Source: Gemmatimonadota bacterium
Lineage (GTDB): Bacteria; Gemmatimonadota; Gemmatimonadetes; Longimicrobiales; Longimicrobiaceae
Direction: 5' to 3'
DNA: 34,524 bases
Assembly (NCBI GenBank): GCA_007118565.1
Contig: SKRI01000230.1
Span: 1-34,524, forward strand
Of this stretch, positions 22,391 to 31,539 are shown in pieces. The position numbers and the translations under genes were made by a program. The number at the start of each line of letters is the position of its first letter. Position 1 is the stretch's first letter. The notes under the pieces are model-generated. The model worked only from the letters and a program-made list of their open reading frames with translations, did no database searches and was not told the origin of the DNA.

Positions 22391-23745
22391 CCTGCCGCCT
22401 CGCGCTCCCGCAGGCGGTCCGCGGCCCTCTCCATCTTCCCCTGCAACTCCTCCACATCGACGCCCGGGAGCCGGCCGTCGCGGTAGAGAATGCGGCCGGC
22501 GACCATGGTGAGGCGCACGTCGCTGCCGCGCGCCGCGTGGACGACGGCAGCGAGTGGGTCGTGCACCGGTCTGACGTGTGGCGCGTCCAGCGATACCGCG
22601 CAAAGGTCCGCCGCCTTGCCGGACTCGATGCTTCCGACCTCGTCCTCCATCCCGAGGCAGGCGGCCGCATCCAGGGTGCACATCCGCAGCACCTCCGCGG
22701 GCGGCAGCGCGTCCGGGACGCGGAGGCGGGGGCGCTGGAGAATCGAGGCGATGCGCGCCTCCTCGAGCATGTCCATGCGGTTGTTCGAGCCGGCGGAGTC
22801 CGTGCCGAGGCCGACCCGCACCCCCGCCTCGCGGAAAAGATCGAGCGGCGCGATGCCGTGCCCGAGCCGAGCGTTGGCCACTGGACAGTGCGCCACCGTG
22901 CACTGGCAATCCGCAATGCGGCGCACGTCCTCCTCTCCCACGTCCACGCAGTGGATGAGCAGCGGCCCGAGACCGAGCAGGCCCAGGCGGTCCAGGAGGG
23001 CTATGGGAGACGGCGCCCTCGCATCGACGGATATGCCCCGGGCGCGCAGCCGGTCGGCGAACACCCCCTCCCCCGCCGCCACCAGCCGCCGCTCCGCCGC
23101 GGACTCGGCGATGTGCACGGCGACGGGCAACCGCTCGGCGCCGGCGTACTCCGCCACGCCGCGGTATAAGGCGTCCGACACCGTATACGGGGCGTGCGGG
23201 GATATCCCGACCCTGACCCGGTCGCCGGCCACCCCCCGTGCCCGCTCCACCCTCTCGCGGAGCGCAGCGAGGGCGGCCGCCGCGTGCTTCGGATCGGGAC
23301 CAAAGACCTCGTGGAAGACGACACCGCGGAGACCTAGATCGCGCAACGCCTCGAGCGAGGCGCCCGAGGCCTCGGTGGCGCCGAGGGTGGTGATCCCGGC
23401 GCGGAGCGCCTCGACAACCGACCAGCGTGCCGCCACGCCGAAGTCGTCCGGCGCGCTCAGGCGGCGGTAGCCCCGCATGAGCCCGGCGATCCAGTCCGGG
23501 AAGGCGAGGTCCTCCAGCGCACCGCGGAAGAGGGCGAGGTCCGGATGGGCATGGGCATTTACCAGCCCCGGGAGGAGGGCGGAGCCGCCGAGATCGATCT
23601 GCTCCGCGCCGGCCGGAGGGGTCACGTCGTCGGCCGGACCGACCTCCGCGATCCGCCCTTCTCCGTCCACCAACACCGCACCCTGTCGGATGGGCGGCGC
23701 GCTCACCGGAACGACCCAATCGGCGCGGAGAAGTAGCGGCCGCAC
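22387..23745 (-). CDS. Amidohydrolase family deaminase (SAH/aminofutalosine/guanine deaminase-like)
   Basis: 452 residues from a GTG 3 bases after the stop of the BamA-like gene. TIM-barrel metal-dependent hydrolase. Metal ligands: His65 and His67 in LVNAHAHPDL, His211 in VAVHIAESAAE and Asp316 in GLGTDSAGSNN; His265 in LLIHCVDV and Glu214 in HIAES complete the deaminase set. The SPHAPYTVSDALY and HCPVANARLGHG motifs match the MtaD/SAH deaminase and TRZ/ATZ clade. The C-terminal EDEVGSIESGKAADLCAV is universal in this clade. Candidates include SAH/MTA deaminase and 6-amino-6-deoxyfutalosine deaminase (MqnX) of the futalosine menaquinone route; sequence alone does not decide. No other mqn gene is present. 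Coupling to a methyltransferase fits either. Confidence 0.88.
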   Translation of the reverse strand: MRPLLLRADWVVPVSAPPIRQGAVLVDGEGRIAEVGPADDVTPPAGAEQIDLGGSALLPGLVNAHAHPDLALFRGALEDLAFPDWIAGLMRGYRRLSAPDDFGVAARWSVVEALRAGITTLGATEASGASLEALRDLGLRGVVFHEVFGPDPKHAAAALAALRERVERARGVAGDRVRVGISPHAPYTVSDALYRGVAEYAGAERLPVAVHIAESAAERRLVAAGEGVFADRLRARGISVDARAPSPIALLDRLGLLGLGPLLIHCVDVGEEDVRRIADCQCTVAHCPVANARLGHGIAPLDLFREAGVRVGLGTDSAGSNNRMDMLEEARIASILQRPRLRVPDALPPAEVLRMCTLDAAACLGMEDEVGSIESGKAADLCAVSLDAPHVRPVHDPLAAVVHAARGSDVRLTMVAGRILYRDGRLPGVDVEELQGKMERAADRLREREAAG

Positions 23746-23748
23746 CCC

Positions 23749-25551
23749 TCAGTTCGGGTAGGTGAAGAGGGAGGGAGATACGGGTCGGCGAGAGCTGCGC
23801 CGGATCTCGTAATCCGGCTCACGTGCGAGCATCTCCGTGGACTGTCCGATGCCCACCCGGAGCTCGACGCCCGAGCCGAGCCCGCCCCTCACCACGGGGA
23901 TGGACACGTCCAGTCGGAAGACGCGCCGCGACCCCGAGGGGAAGGCGGCCCGGAGCCCGCCACCCACCGAAAGACGGTTGACCGGGACCTCGTTGCCGTA
24001 GGGGACGTCTCCCGCCCAGGCGCGCGCCGCATCCAGAAAGGAGACGGCACCCAGGTCGAAGAGGTGCGCGGCCGGCCATCCCAGATACGCTCTATGCTCC
24101 AGCGTCCCCGCCAGCCGCTGCCCGGCCGGGATGCCGACGCGCGGCACCCCCCTCAGCCCGGACGGCCGGCCGAGTGTGAGCTGGAAGGGAACCGTCGTCT
24201 CCCATCCTGCGGCGCCCTGCATCGCGAAGAGGAAGGTGTGCGCCGACTGGGGGCTCGGCCGGTAGTAGGCCCAGACCGACCCCTCGGCGAAGATGTCCCT
24301 CCATTCGGATGATTCCGCGAAGGGGACGTTGTACTTCCGCTTGGCCTCGGCCACGACCCCCATTCCGCTGATCACCCGCCCGAAGTGCTCTCCGGCCGCG
24401 AAGATCCCCAGGTCGATGGAGATGTCGTCGTCGGTGGAGAAATCGCGCAGGCTTCTCCCGACCACGACCTCCACCTCGGAGCCGACCTTCACGTCCTCCA
24501 TGGCGCGCACGGCGTCGAGCCCCATGCGCGGCAGGAAGGCCACGTCGCGGTGGCCGGCCATGAGGAGGAAGCGCAGGCTAGCCACGGAGTCCATGCGGGC
24601 GGTCAGCTCTCCCAGCTCGATCCCGTCGGCGGGAGGATCGCCCTCGCGGCGGTAGAGGCGGGCGTCTCCGGGATACTGGATCCACTCGCCCGCCACCGCC
24701 GCCCCGAGAAGGGCGGTGCGGTCACGCTGACGGAACCGGTAGAGCGCGCCCAGGTCGAAGGAGCGCCGCTCCTCCGGGAAGAGGACGTGGTATGCGCCTC
24801 CCCCGTTCATCGCCACATAGTCGAAATACCGGTCCTCCGTGACGAACTGCTGCCGGACCGCCCAGCGACCGCGGTCGCCAACGAAGGGCCAGGTAAGCGT
24901 CTCGGAGATGTGGACCCCGGTGGGCGTGCTCTCCACCCGTGCCGTTCCCTGCAGGCGGGATCCAAGGATCTGTGGGTTGGCGTAGAACACGCCGTACCAC
25001 GGATCGCCAAAGAGCTCGCGGTAGAAGAGCTCGATCTCCTGCCCCGTGCCGAGGAGGTTGTCCTGGCGGGCCGTCGCGCCGGAGAGCCGGAGCCCTTCGC
25101 GGCTCTCCGTGAGCGGAATCAGGTGCAGGGCCCATTCGTCCCACACCTCGACCTCGAGGATCCAGTCCCCGTTCGGCTGACGTTGCGGCTCGATATCGGC
25201 GACGGCAATGAAGTTCGAGGCGCGGAGCAGCCGCTCGGAATCGCCGACCAGGAGCGGGTCGAAGCAGTCCCCCTCCCGCATGAGGATCTCCCGCTCCACC
25301 ACCGAGACCCGCGTCGGGGTGTGCAGCGCGTTCGCGCTCCGGTAGGCCCACGCCCACCGGCCGGCCGCGGCCACCTCGTCGCGGTCGAAGATGCCGTGGC
25401 TCTGCACCCGGACCTCGGCGATCCGACCGTCCGCGCACACGGGTGCGACCTCCTGCGCACGGAGGTCGGCCGCCGCCAGAAGGCAGGCGACGGCCATCGC
25501 TACGCTCGTGAGCGGAGCGATCTGTCGAAAGCGTGGAATGCGTTCGCTCAC
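23749..25551 (-). CDS. BamA/TamA-like outer-membrane protein
   Basis: 600 residues from a GTG at 25551; the frame is open to 25740, but the signal peptide ([18 protein letters not shown], then AAADLRAQE) follows directly after this GTG. About residues 38-150 form one POTRA-like module: [50 protein letters not shown] and [14 protein letters not shown]. The rest is a beta-barrel of the surface-antigen (Omp85) type with alternating strands such as [21 protein letters not shown] and [11 protein letters not shown]. Omp85 proteins insert or translocate outer-membrane proteins; with one POTRA this is probably a specialised member. The usual C-terminal aromatic residue is absent (ends TYPN). It heads the minus-strand array, so it may export a product of the genes behind it. 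Confidence 0.82.
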   Translation of the reverse strand: MSERIPRFRQIAPLTSVAMAVACLLAAADLRAQEVAPVCADGRIAEVRVQSHGIFDRDEVAAAGRWAWAYRSANALHTPTRVSVVEREILMREGDCFDPLLVGDSERLLRASNFIAVADIEPQRQPNGDWILEVEVWDEWALHLIPLTESREGLRLSGATARQDNLLGTGQEIELFYRELFGDPWYGVFYANPQILGSRLQGTARVESTPTGVHISETLTWPFVGDRGRWAVRQQFVTEDRYFDYVAMNGGGAYHVLFPEERRSFDLGALYRFRQRDRTALLGAAVAGEWIQYPGDARLYRREGDPPADGIELGELTARMDSVASLRFLLMAGHRDVAFLPRMGLDAVRAMEDVKVGSEVEVVVGRSLRDFSTDDDISIDLGIFAAGEHFGRVISGMGVVAEAKRKYNVPFAESSEWRDIFAEGSVWAYYRPSPQSAHTFLFAMQGAAGWETTVPFQLTLGRPSGLRGVPRVGIPAGQRLAGTLEHRAYLGWPAAHLFDLGAVSFLDAARAWAGDVPYGNEVPVNRLSVGGGLRAAFPSGSRRVFRLDVSIPVVRGGLGSGVELRVGIGQSTEMLAREPDYEIRRSSRRPVSPSLFTYPN

Positions 25552-25733
25552 GGATCGCGCGGAAGGAGGAACCGGTTCCCCGGCTGGCAACAATCGCACC
25601 TTTCCTCGAGGTCGGCCAGAGCCGCAATCGATCCGCCGCATCCCGGGGCAGAGGGGATCAGCTTTCTTGTCCTTCACCCGGATCTTGCATAGGGTTCCCA
25701 CCTTCGCCCGAACCCTCTCCCGCGCATCGGTCC

Positions 25734-27998
25734 ATGACATCGCTCCGGCAGGCAGCCCTCGACTACCACCGCCAAGAGCCCCGCGGCAAGATCGCGGTCG
25801 TCCCCACGAAGCCCGCGCTCACGCAGCGGGACCTATCCCTCGCGTACACGCCGGGGGTGGCGGAGCCATGCAGGGAGATCGCCCAGGATCCGGAGGCCGT
25901 GTTTCGCTACACGGCCCGGAGCAACCTGGTGGCGGTGGTCACGAACGGTTCTGCCGTGCTCGGTCTCGGGGATATCGGCCCTCTGGCATCCAAGCCGGTC
26001 ATGGAGGGGAAGGCCGTGCTCTTCAAGCGGTTCGCGGACATCGACGTCTTCGACCTCGAGGTGGATACCAAGGACCCGGACGAGCTGATCCGCTTCTGCG
26101 AGCTTCTCGAGCCCACGGTCGGCGGGATCAACCTTGAGGACATCGCCGCGCCGGACTGCTTCTACATCGAGGAGGAGCTGAAGAAGCGGCTCGACATCCC
26201 CGTCTTCCACGACGACCAGCACGGCACGGCGGTGATCTCCGGCGCTGCGCTCCTCAACGCGCTCGAGCTGGTGGAGAAGGACATCTCAGACGTCCGCGTC
26301 GTCTTCAGCGGCGCGGGCGCGGCCTCCATCGCCAGCGCCGAGCACTACGTGACGCTCGGCGTCCGCCGGGAGAACATCCTGATGACGGACAGCAAAGGCG
26401 TCATTCGCGCCGACCGCGATCCGGAGGAGCTCAACCCGTACAAGCGCCGCTTCGCCCGGGAGACGGACCGCGAGACGCTCGAGGATGCCATGGAGGGCGC
26501 GGACGTCTTCGTGGGACTTTCCGTGGCTGGTCTCGTCACCGGAAAGATGGCCCGCTCCATGGCGGACCGGCCGATCATCTTCGCCCTGGCCAACCCCGAT
26601 CCGGAGATCACCCCGGACGAGGTGGCCGAGGTGCGGGACGACGCAATCATGGCAACGGGACGGTCGGATTTCCCGAACCAGATCAACAATGTCCTGGGCT
26701 TCCCCTTCCTCTTCCGGGGCGCGCTCGATGTCCGGGCCCGCGCCATCAACGAGGAGATGAAGATGGCCGCCACCCGCGCGCTCGCCGATCTCGCGAGGCA
26801 GGACGTCCCCGAGTCGGTGGAGCGGGCTTACGGGGACGAGCGCTTCCGCTACGGGCCGGAGTACCTCATCCCCAAGCCCTTCGACCCACGCATCATGCTC
26901 TGGGTGGCCCCGGCGGTGGCGAAGGCGGCCATGGAGACCGGCGTCTCCCGCACCGAGATCGACCTGGAGGCCTACCGCGACACCCTCGAGGGGCGGCTGG
27001 GTCGCGGTCGCGAGGTGATGCGCACCATGATGAACCGGGCGCGCCGCGACCCGCGGCGCATCGTCTACCCCGAGGGGGAGAACGAGCGGATCATCCGGGC
27101 CGCCGCGCAGGTGGTGGAAGAGAGGATCGCCAAACCCGTCCTCCTCGGACGCAGGAAGCGCGTGGAGCGGGCAGCGGCAGCGCTCGCCATCTCCCTCGAA
27201 GGGGTCGAGATCATCGATCCGGACGACGACGAGGAACGGCTGGACCGATACGCCGCGCGCTACTACGAGCGGCGCCAGCGGAAGGGGGTCTCCCCCGGGG
27301 AGGCCAAGCAACGGGTCCGGCAGCCGGCGCACTTCGGCTGCATGATGGTGGCCGAGGAGGACGCGGACGGCCTGCTCGCCGGGCAGGACATGAACTACCC
27401 GGAAACCATACGTCCCGCGCTGGAGATCATCGGCACCGCCCGAGACGTCCGCCACGTGGCCGGCCTCTACATGATGGTCCTGCCGCGTGAGCTCCTCTTC
27501 TTCGCGGACACCACGGTAAACATCGACCCCGACGCCGAGACGCTGGCCGAGATCGCGATCATGGCCGGGCGCTTCGTCCGGCGGCTCGGAATCACGCCGC
27601 GGGTCGGAATGATCTCCTTCTCCAACTTCGGAACCTCGCGCCACCCGCGCTCCGAGCGGGTGCGGGAGGCCACGGAGATCGTCCGAACGACTGATCCAAC
27701 GCTGGAGATCGACGGGGAGATGCAGCTCGACACAGCGGTGGTCCCGGAGATCCGCCGGAAGCGCTTCCCGTTCAGCACCCTCGAGGGGCGGTGCAACACC
27801 CTGGTCTTCCCGGACCTGGATGCGGCCAACGCCGCCTTCAAGCTGATGGACCGGCTGGGAGGCGCGGAGGCGTTCGGTCCCATCCTGCTCGGGATGACGC
27901 GACCGGTGCACGTACTCCAGCGCGGGAGCGAGGTGGCGGACATCGTCAACCTGACGGCCATCGCCGCGGTCGACGCCCAGGAGCGGAGCACCGGGTGA
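25734..27998 (+). CDS. maeB: NADP-dependent malic enzyme with C-terminal phosphotransacetylase domain
   Basis: 754 residues, the typical MaeB length. It decarboxylates L-malate to pyruvate with NAD(P)H production. The malic domain (about 1-165) has [20 protein letters not shown] and the catalytic/metal segment [15 protein letters not shown] and [20 protein letters not shown]. The NADP domain (about 165-410) has [18 protein letters not shown], then [12 protein letters not shown] and [22 protein letters not shown]. After a short linker at about 415-430, the phosphotransacetylase-like domain runs to the end ([51 protein letters not shown]). This domain is usually regulatory in MaeB. The start is the ATG at 25734, divergent from the BamA-like gene. 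The stop overlaps the DUF402 start. Confidence 0.96.
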   Translation: MTSLRQAALDYHRQEPRGKIAVVPTKPALTQRDLSLAYTPGVAEPCREIAQDPEAVFRYTARSNLVAVVTNGSAVLGLGDIGPLASKPVMEGKAVLFKRFADIDVFDLEVDTKDPDELIRFCELLEPTVGGINLEDIAAPDCFYIEEELKKRLDIPVFHDDQHGTAVISGAALLNALELVEKDISDVRVVFSGAGAASIASAEHYVTLGVRRENILMTDSKGVIRADRDPEELNPYKRRFARETDRETLEDAMEGADVFVGLSVAGLVTGKMARSMADRPIIFALANPDPEITPDEVAEVRDDAIMATGRSDFPNQINNVLGFPFLFRGALDVRARAINEEMKMAATRALADLARQDVPESVERAYGDERFRYGPEYLIPKPFDPRIMLWVAPAVAKAAMETGVSRTEIDLEAYRDTLEGRLGRGREVMRTMMNRARRDPRRIVYPEGENERIIRAAAQVVEERIAKPVLLGRRKRVERAAAALAISLEGVEIIDPDDDEERLDRYAARYYERRQRKGVSPGEAKQRVRQPAHFGCMMVAEEDADGLLAGQDMNYPETIRPALEIIGTARDVRHVAGLYMMVLPRELLFFADTTVNIDPDAETLAEIAIMAGRFVRRLGITPRVGMISFSNFGTSRHPRSERVREATEIVRTTDPTLEIDGEMQLDTAVVPEIRRKRFPFSTLEGRCNTLVFPDLDAANAAFKLMDRLGGAEAFGPILLGMTRPVHVLQRGSEVADIVNLTAIAAVDAQERSTG

Positions 27999-28528
27999 GC
28001 TCCATCTCCATCCACTACCGCCGGCTGCCGGACCGCGAGCGGGTCTTCGAGCAGACGGTCGTGGCGGAGGAGCGGGACGGCTGCGTGGTCACGCTGCTCG
28101 AGTCCGCGGACCTCTCCGGCCCGGTCCGGGTGGATGGCCACGCCGTGCTGGAGCCTGGCGCCCCGGTGGTCTGGTTCACCTATCCCGACCGCTGGCACGA
28201 CATCGGACGCTTCCATCTCGCTGACGGCACCTTCACTGGCGTCTACGCGAACATCCTGACCCCGGTGGAGATGGGGGAGGGGCGCTGGGACACGACCGAT
28301 CTCTTCCTCGACGTCTGGAAGGGAGTCGCGGGCGAGGTCCGTCTCCTCGACGAGGACGAGTTCGACGAGGCGGTAAACGCGGGATGGATGGACGAGGAGA
28401 TGGAGCGCCTCGCGCGGGCCGAGGCGGAGCGGCTCACCGCCGCCGCTCGGGCGGGAACGTGGCCCCCCGGCGAGGTGGACCGGTGGACGCTCGACCGGGT
28501 AATGTCGTATCTTGAGGCCGGCCGCTGA
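27995..28528 (+). CDS. DUF402 protein (nucleoside di/triphosphate phosphatase-like)
   Basis: 177 residues from a GTG overlapping the malic enzyme stop (GTGA, 27995-27998). The DUF402 core is [20 protein letters not shown], then [41 protein letters not shown] with the conserved acidic residues that hold metal ions in this family, and a long C-terminal helix of Glu/Arg/Ala repeats. Characterised relatives include the S. aureus nucleoside diphosphate/triphosphate phosphatase Ntdp and the archaeal FAU-1 ribonuclease, which has the domain at its C-terminus. The actual substrate is unproven. Coupling to malic enzyme has no obvious explanation. Confidence 0.85.
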   Translation: MSSISIHYRRLPDRERVFEQTVVAEERDGCVVTLLESADLSGPVRVDGHAVLEPGAPVVWFTYPDRWHDIGRFHLADGTFTGVYANILTPVEMGEGRWDTTDLFLDVWKGVAGEVRLLDEDEFDEAVNAGWMDEEMERLARAEAERLTAAARAGTWPPGEVDRWTLDRVMSYLEAGR

Positions 28529-28594
28529 TAGCGGCCCCTCGCTCATGTCGCCCGGTGTCCAGGCCGGTGCATCCACCCCTCAGGATTCCAGATC

Positions 28595-29287
28595 ATGTTC
28601 TCACGTACCACCGCGCCGCTGATCCTCGCGCTTCTCATCGCGGGGGCGGCCACCGCGTGCGCCCAGGAGGCGCAGCCCGCTGACCGGGGCGCGGCCACCG
28701 CCGGCCCGGATGCGGTCGTCGGCACCGCCGATGCCTCCCGCGCCAAGGGAGCCGAGGACGCACCCGTCCAGATCGTAGAGATCTCGGACTTCCAGTGCGG
28801 GTTCTGCCGCCGCTTCGCCGAGGAGACGATGCCGGCCGTTGACAGCGCCTACATCCAGACCGGGCAGGTCCGCTTCCTCTACATACACTACCCCCTTCCC
28901 AACCACCAGCAGAGCTGGGCCGCGTCCAAGGCCAGCCTCTGCGCGGGGGCACAGGACGCCTTCTGGCCAATGCACGACCTGCTCTTCGCTGGCCAGTCCG
29001 AGTGGTCCGGGGATCCGCAGCCGGTCGATCGCTTCCGCGCCTACGCCGATGAGGCGGGAGTGGACCGGGGCGCCTTCGACACCTGCATGGAGAACGACCA
29101 GGTGGCTTCCGTCATCGTGAACGACCTGATGCAGGTCTCCCGGGCAGGGGTCACCGGTACGCCGACCTTCATCATCAACAACGAGACGGTGGTGCAGGGC
29201 CACCTGAGCTTCGATGAGTTTTCGCAGCACATCGACGCCGCGCTGGCGGGGAACGGTGCGGCGGAAGGGGGCGAGCCCGAGGAGTAA
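28595..29287 (+). CDS. DsbA-family thiol oxidoreductase, predicted lipoprotein
   Basis: 230 residues. The signal peptide (PLILALLIAGAATAC) ends at a probable lipobox Cys22, followed by a disordered Ala/Gly/Asp-rich linker. The thioredoxin-fold domain has the redox motif Cys68-Gly-Phe-Cys71 in EISDFQCGFCRRF and the cis-Pro190 in GVTGTPTFI. The pattern matches DsbA-like proteins with an inserted helical domain (SLCAGAQDAFWPMHDLLF). Two further Cys residues (116 and 164) are in the inserted domain and could be a second pair. It is anchored on the periplasmic side and should form or isomerise disulfides. It converges on the DsbA/VKOR operon at 29360-30785, suggesting a shared function; the two proteins differ in anchoring. 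Confidence 0.9.
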   Translation: MFSRTTAPLILALLIAGAATACAQEAQPADRGAATAGPDAVVGTADASRAKGAEDAPVQIVEISDFQCGFCRRFAEETMPAVDSAYIQTGQVRFLYIHYPLPNHQQSWAASKASLCAGAQDAFWPMHDLLFAGQSEWSGDPQPVDRFRAYADEAGVDRGAFDTCMENDQVASVIVNDLMQVSRAGVTGTPTFIINNETVVQGHLSFDEFSQHIDAALAGNGAAEGGEPEE

Positions 29288-29318
29288 GCCCGGCAAGCCC
29301 TCCGGGCGGAGAGTGACG

Positions 29319-29349
29319 GGAGGGGGCGATGCAGCGGCATCGCCCCTCC
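29319..29349. terminator. Stem-loop terminator between convergent genes
   Basis: GGAGGGGGCGATGC (29319-29332) pairs with GCATCGCCCCTCC (29337-29349) around the loop AGCG, with one bulged G. A short TTT follows on the plus strand. It lies between the stops of the DsbA-like lipoprotein and the 68-aa protein and may act in both directions, but the T-tract is short. Confidence 0.65.
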
Positions 29350-29359
29350 TTTATGTGGT

Positions 29360-29566
29360 CTACTCCTCCACGATCTCGGCGCTCACCAGACGCTTCAGGC
29401 TCACCGCCAGACGGCGGTTCACCTCGGGACTCTCGCGCAGCGCGTCGATCAGGCGCTCGTGACCATCGAGCGCCCCGGCAGGCAGGGTAACAGTCTGCTC
29501 ATGGAAGTTGCCGCGGTCGGCGAATAGAAGCCGGAGGGTGACACCGCTGTTCTTTTTCGGGCTCAT
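29360..29566 (-). CDS. 68-aa protein coupled to VKOR
   Basis: 68 residues. Its ATG overlaps the VKOR stop (ATGA, 29563-29566), so it is the third gene of the DsbA/VKOR operon. The sequence starts MSPKKNSGVTLRLLFAD, continues through GNFHEQTVTLPAGALDG and ends in a helix pair (ERLIDALRESPEVNRRLAV, then SLKRLVSAEIVEE). There is no signal or membrane segment and no Cys, so it is cytoplasmic and not itself a redox protein. The frame upstream is open to 30082, but that is a shadow of VKOR. No family recognised; coupling and codon bias support a real gene. Confidence 0.7.
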   Translation of the reverse strand: MSPKKNSGVTLRLLFADRGNFHEQTVTLPAGALDGHERLIDALRESPEVNRRLAVSLKRLVSAEIVEE

Positions 29567-30030
29567 GTCGAGTTCATATCGAGGTTCGGTGCGGACGCCG
29601 GCCGCAGGCCGGTCAGGCTGAGCAGGAAGATGAGGGCGACGAGGATGGCCGACACCACACACCACTGGCACCAGGCGTGGATCACCGCCGCCTCCAGATA
29701 GGTCAGGTACGCGGAGACGACCATGGCGATGGCCGAGAGGCCAAGGAGCGCCAGCGCGATCGGGCGATGCCCCGCCCAGCGTGGCTGGAGCCCCGCCATG
29801 GCCACCCCGAAGATCGCGGCATAACCGCCCAGGCCCCAGAGCGCCACCGGCAAACCGAGGAAGTAGGCGTACTCGGAGGCCTGCACCAGGTCGCACCCGC
29901 CGAAACCGCACTGCAGCGTCCCAATTCCCCCCAGGTGGTAGAGGGAGAGGTACGCCGAGACGAAGATGCCGACCAGCGCGAGGACGGCGATCCCCATGCG
30001 CGGCCAGGCGGCCGGTGCCACGGAGGTCAC
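29563..30030 (-). CDS. Vitamin K epoxide reductase (VKOR) family protein
   Basis: 155 residues from a GTG overlapping the DsbA-like stop (GTGA, 30027-30030). Four to five membrane segments, e.g. GIAVLALVGIFVSAYLSLYHL and ALALLGLSAIAMVVSAYLTYL. The loop cysteines are Cys41 and Cys46 in LQCGFGGCDLV, followed by ASEYAYFLGLPVALWGLGGY. The quinone-facing active pair is Cys121-Gln-Trp-Cys124 in HAWCQWCVVSAIL, the CxxC of bacterial VKORs. In bacteria lacking DsbB, VKOR reoxidises DsbA and passes electrons to quinone. Coupling to a DsbA-like gene directly upstream strongly supports that role here. It is a stand-alone VKOR, not fused to a thioredoxin domain. Confidence 0.94.
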   Translation of the reverse strand: MTSVAPAAWPRMGIAVLALVGIFVSAYLSLYHLGGIGTLQCGFGGCDLVQASEYAYFLGLPVALWGLGGYAAIFGVAMAGLQPRWAGHRPIALALLGLSAIAMVVSAYLTYLEAAVIHAWCQWCVVSAILVALIFLLSLTGLRPASAPNLDMNST

Positions 30031-30785
30031 GCCTCCGGCTCAGCCGGGTCAGGGTCGTCCATTGCGCCGTTCTGCATCGCATCCTGGATTGCCGCCTCCA
30101 TCGCGCTCACCGTGAGCTCGCGCACGGGGTCACCGTTCACGAAGATGGTCGGCGTCCCCTGAACGCCCCGGGATATCCCCACCTGCAGGTGGGCGGTCAC
30201 ATCTTCCGCGTGCCGATCCGAGCGCAGGCAGTCCTCGAACGCCCGCCGGTCCAGGTTCAGCTCCCGCGCATACTGGACGAAGCTGCCGGTAGGATCGCCT
30301 TCGGCCGACCACCCCGGGCGACGCGCGTGCAGGACGTCGTGGTAGTCCCAGAAACGGTCCTGGTCGAGCGCGCAACGGCTGGCGCGAGCGGCCAGGAAGC
30401 CGTGCTCGAAGACCCCCACCAGCGGGAAGTGGTAGAACTGCCACTGCACCTGCCCCGTCTCCAGGTAGCGCTGCTTGATGACCGGGGCGATCTGCGTGGC
30501 GAAGCGGCCACAGGAGGGGCACTGGAAGTCCACGAACTCCTCGATTACCACGGGCGCGTCGGGGTCGCCGCGGGGGACCGGCTCGACCTGCTCCAGCTCG
30601 TCCGGCGTCAGGGTGAGCGGAACCGGCGCCACCGTCGGCCGGGCCTGGGTCGTGGCCTGGTACACGAGGATGCCGACTCCGATCACCGCGATCACGCCGA
30701 TCAGGAGGTAGAACGGCTTCAGCCCCGGGGGCTCCTTCCTCTCCGTCTTCTTGGTCTTGGCCGTCTTCGACCTCTTGGCAGCCAC
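30027..30785 (-). CDS. DsbA-like thiol oxidase with N-terminal membrane anchor
   Basis: 252 residues. A Lys/Arg-rich cytoplasmic start (residues 1-20) leads to one membrane segment (FYLLIGVIAVIGVGILVY, about 25-42), which places the rest in the periplasm. The thioredoxin-fold domain has Cys89-Pro-Ser-Cys92 in EEFVDFQCPSCGRF and the cis-Pro loop GVQGTPTIFVNG. The inserted helical region (ASRCALDQDRFWDYHDVLH) has a Cys which, with the one in FEDCLRSDRH, could form a second pair. First gene of the operon with VKOR and the 68-aa protein, so the direct partner for reoxidation is at hand. Transcribed away from the protein at 30935. Confidence 0.93.
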   Translation of the reverse strand: MAAKRSKTAKTKKTERKEPPGLKPFYLLIGVIAVIGVGILVYQATTQARPTVAPVPLTLTPDELEQVEPVPRGDPDAPVVIEEFVDFQCPSCGRFATQIAPVIKQRYLETGQVQWQFYHFPLVGVFEHGFLAARASRCALDQDRFWDYHDVLHARRPGWSAEGDPTGSFVQYARELNLDRRAFEDCLRSDRHAEDVTAHLQVGISRGVQGTPTIFVNGDPVRELTVSAMEAAIQDAMQNGAMDDPDPAEPEA

Positions 30786-30934
30786 GGCTCTCTCCGATAC
30801 TCTGAATGGGGAACGTGAGGCGAGCCGAAAGGTAGTGATATCGTGGGAGATGCAGCAAGGCGCGAGGTACGGACCTTGCCCCGCGTCGCCACTGGATTCC
30901 CGTCGAAAAGCCTTCCCGAAGATCGAAACCGAGC

Positions 30935-31531
30935 ATGGCCGACATCCGTATCGTTCGCACGCACGGCTCGCGGCTGTGGCTGTTGACGGGTGCGCTCGCC
31001 TTCCTCGCCATCGCCGTCTGGGCGAGCGTCTTCTTCTTGGGTGATCCCACCGCGCCCGAGGAGGAGCGTCGTGTCGGAGCGCTCGCCGACTTCGGCGCGG
31101 ACCGCGCCCCCGTCCTTCCGGCGCAGGCCGTCCCCTTCAACGCGCTCCGTCCGGTGACGGAGCGCGACCTGGGCGGTTACGTGGAGCTGCGGGGCACGGC
31201 CACAACCCCGGTGCGGGCCAATTCGGTGCTGGTACGTGCGGACGATGGGCGGCGGATCCTGGTGCGCTTCGAGCCCCCCCTCGAGGGGTCGCCAGGCATC
31301 AGCGCGGGGTCCAGCGTGACGCTGCGGGGGTACCTGCGGCGGGTGGCGCTCGCCGAGTACGAGACGATGGTCCAGGACACTCTCGGGCACCGGATCCCGC
31401 GTCCCCCTCCCCACCTCAAGTTCGGGTGGGAGCCGGACAGCGCCTTCCTGGCTCTCGACCGGCTCTACATCAAGGACTACTACCTGTCGGTTCGGCCGCA
31501 CGGGTTGAACGGCGCGGCCGCCGCCGATTGA
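30935..31531 (+). CDS. Membrane-anchored protein of unknown function, possible OB-like domain
   Basis: 198 residues. One N-terminal membrane segment (LWLLTGALAFLAIAVWASVFFL, about 14-35) follows a short cytoplasmic start, so the rest is periplasmic. After a linker containing FGADRAPVLPAQAVPF, the region about 70-135 is beta-rich (LGGYVELRGTATTP, SVLVRADDGRRILVRFEP, SVTLRGYLRRVALAE), resembling small OB folds such as CcmE, but without the CcmE haem-binding His motif. The C-terminus (KFGWEPDSAFLALDRLYIKDYYLSV split by a turn) is aromatic. Divergent from the DsbA/VKOR operon. The next gene begins within or just after its stop codon. No family named. Confidence 0.7.
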   Translation: MADIRIVRTHGSRLWLLTGALAFLAIAVWASVFFLGDPTAPEEERRVGALADFGADRAPVLPAQAVPFNALRPVTERDLGGYVELRGTATTPVRANSVLVRADDGRRILVRFEPPLEGSPGISAGSSVTLRGYLRRVALAEYETMVQDTLGHRIPRPPPHLKFGWEPDSAFLALDRLYIKDYYLSVRPHGLNGAAAAD

Positions 31532-31539
31532 CGGCCCGC

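Noticed and set aside
26286-27911. 541-codon minus-strand frame antisense to malic enzyme
   Set aside because: Shadow of maeB caused by high GC; no recognisable domain.
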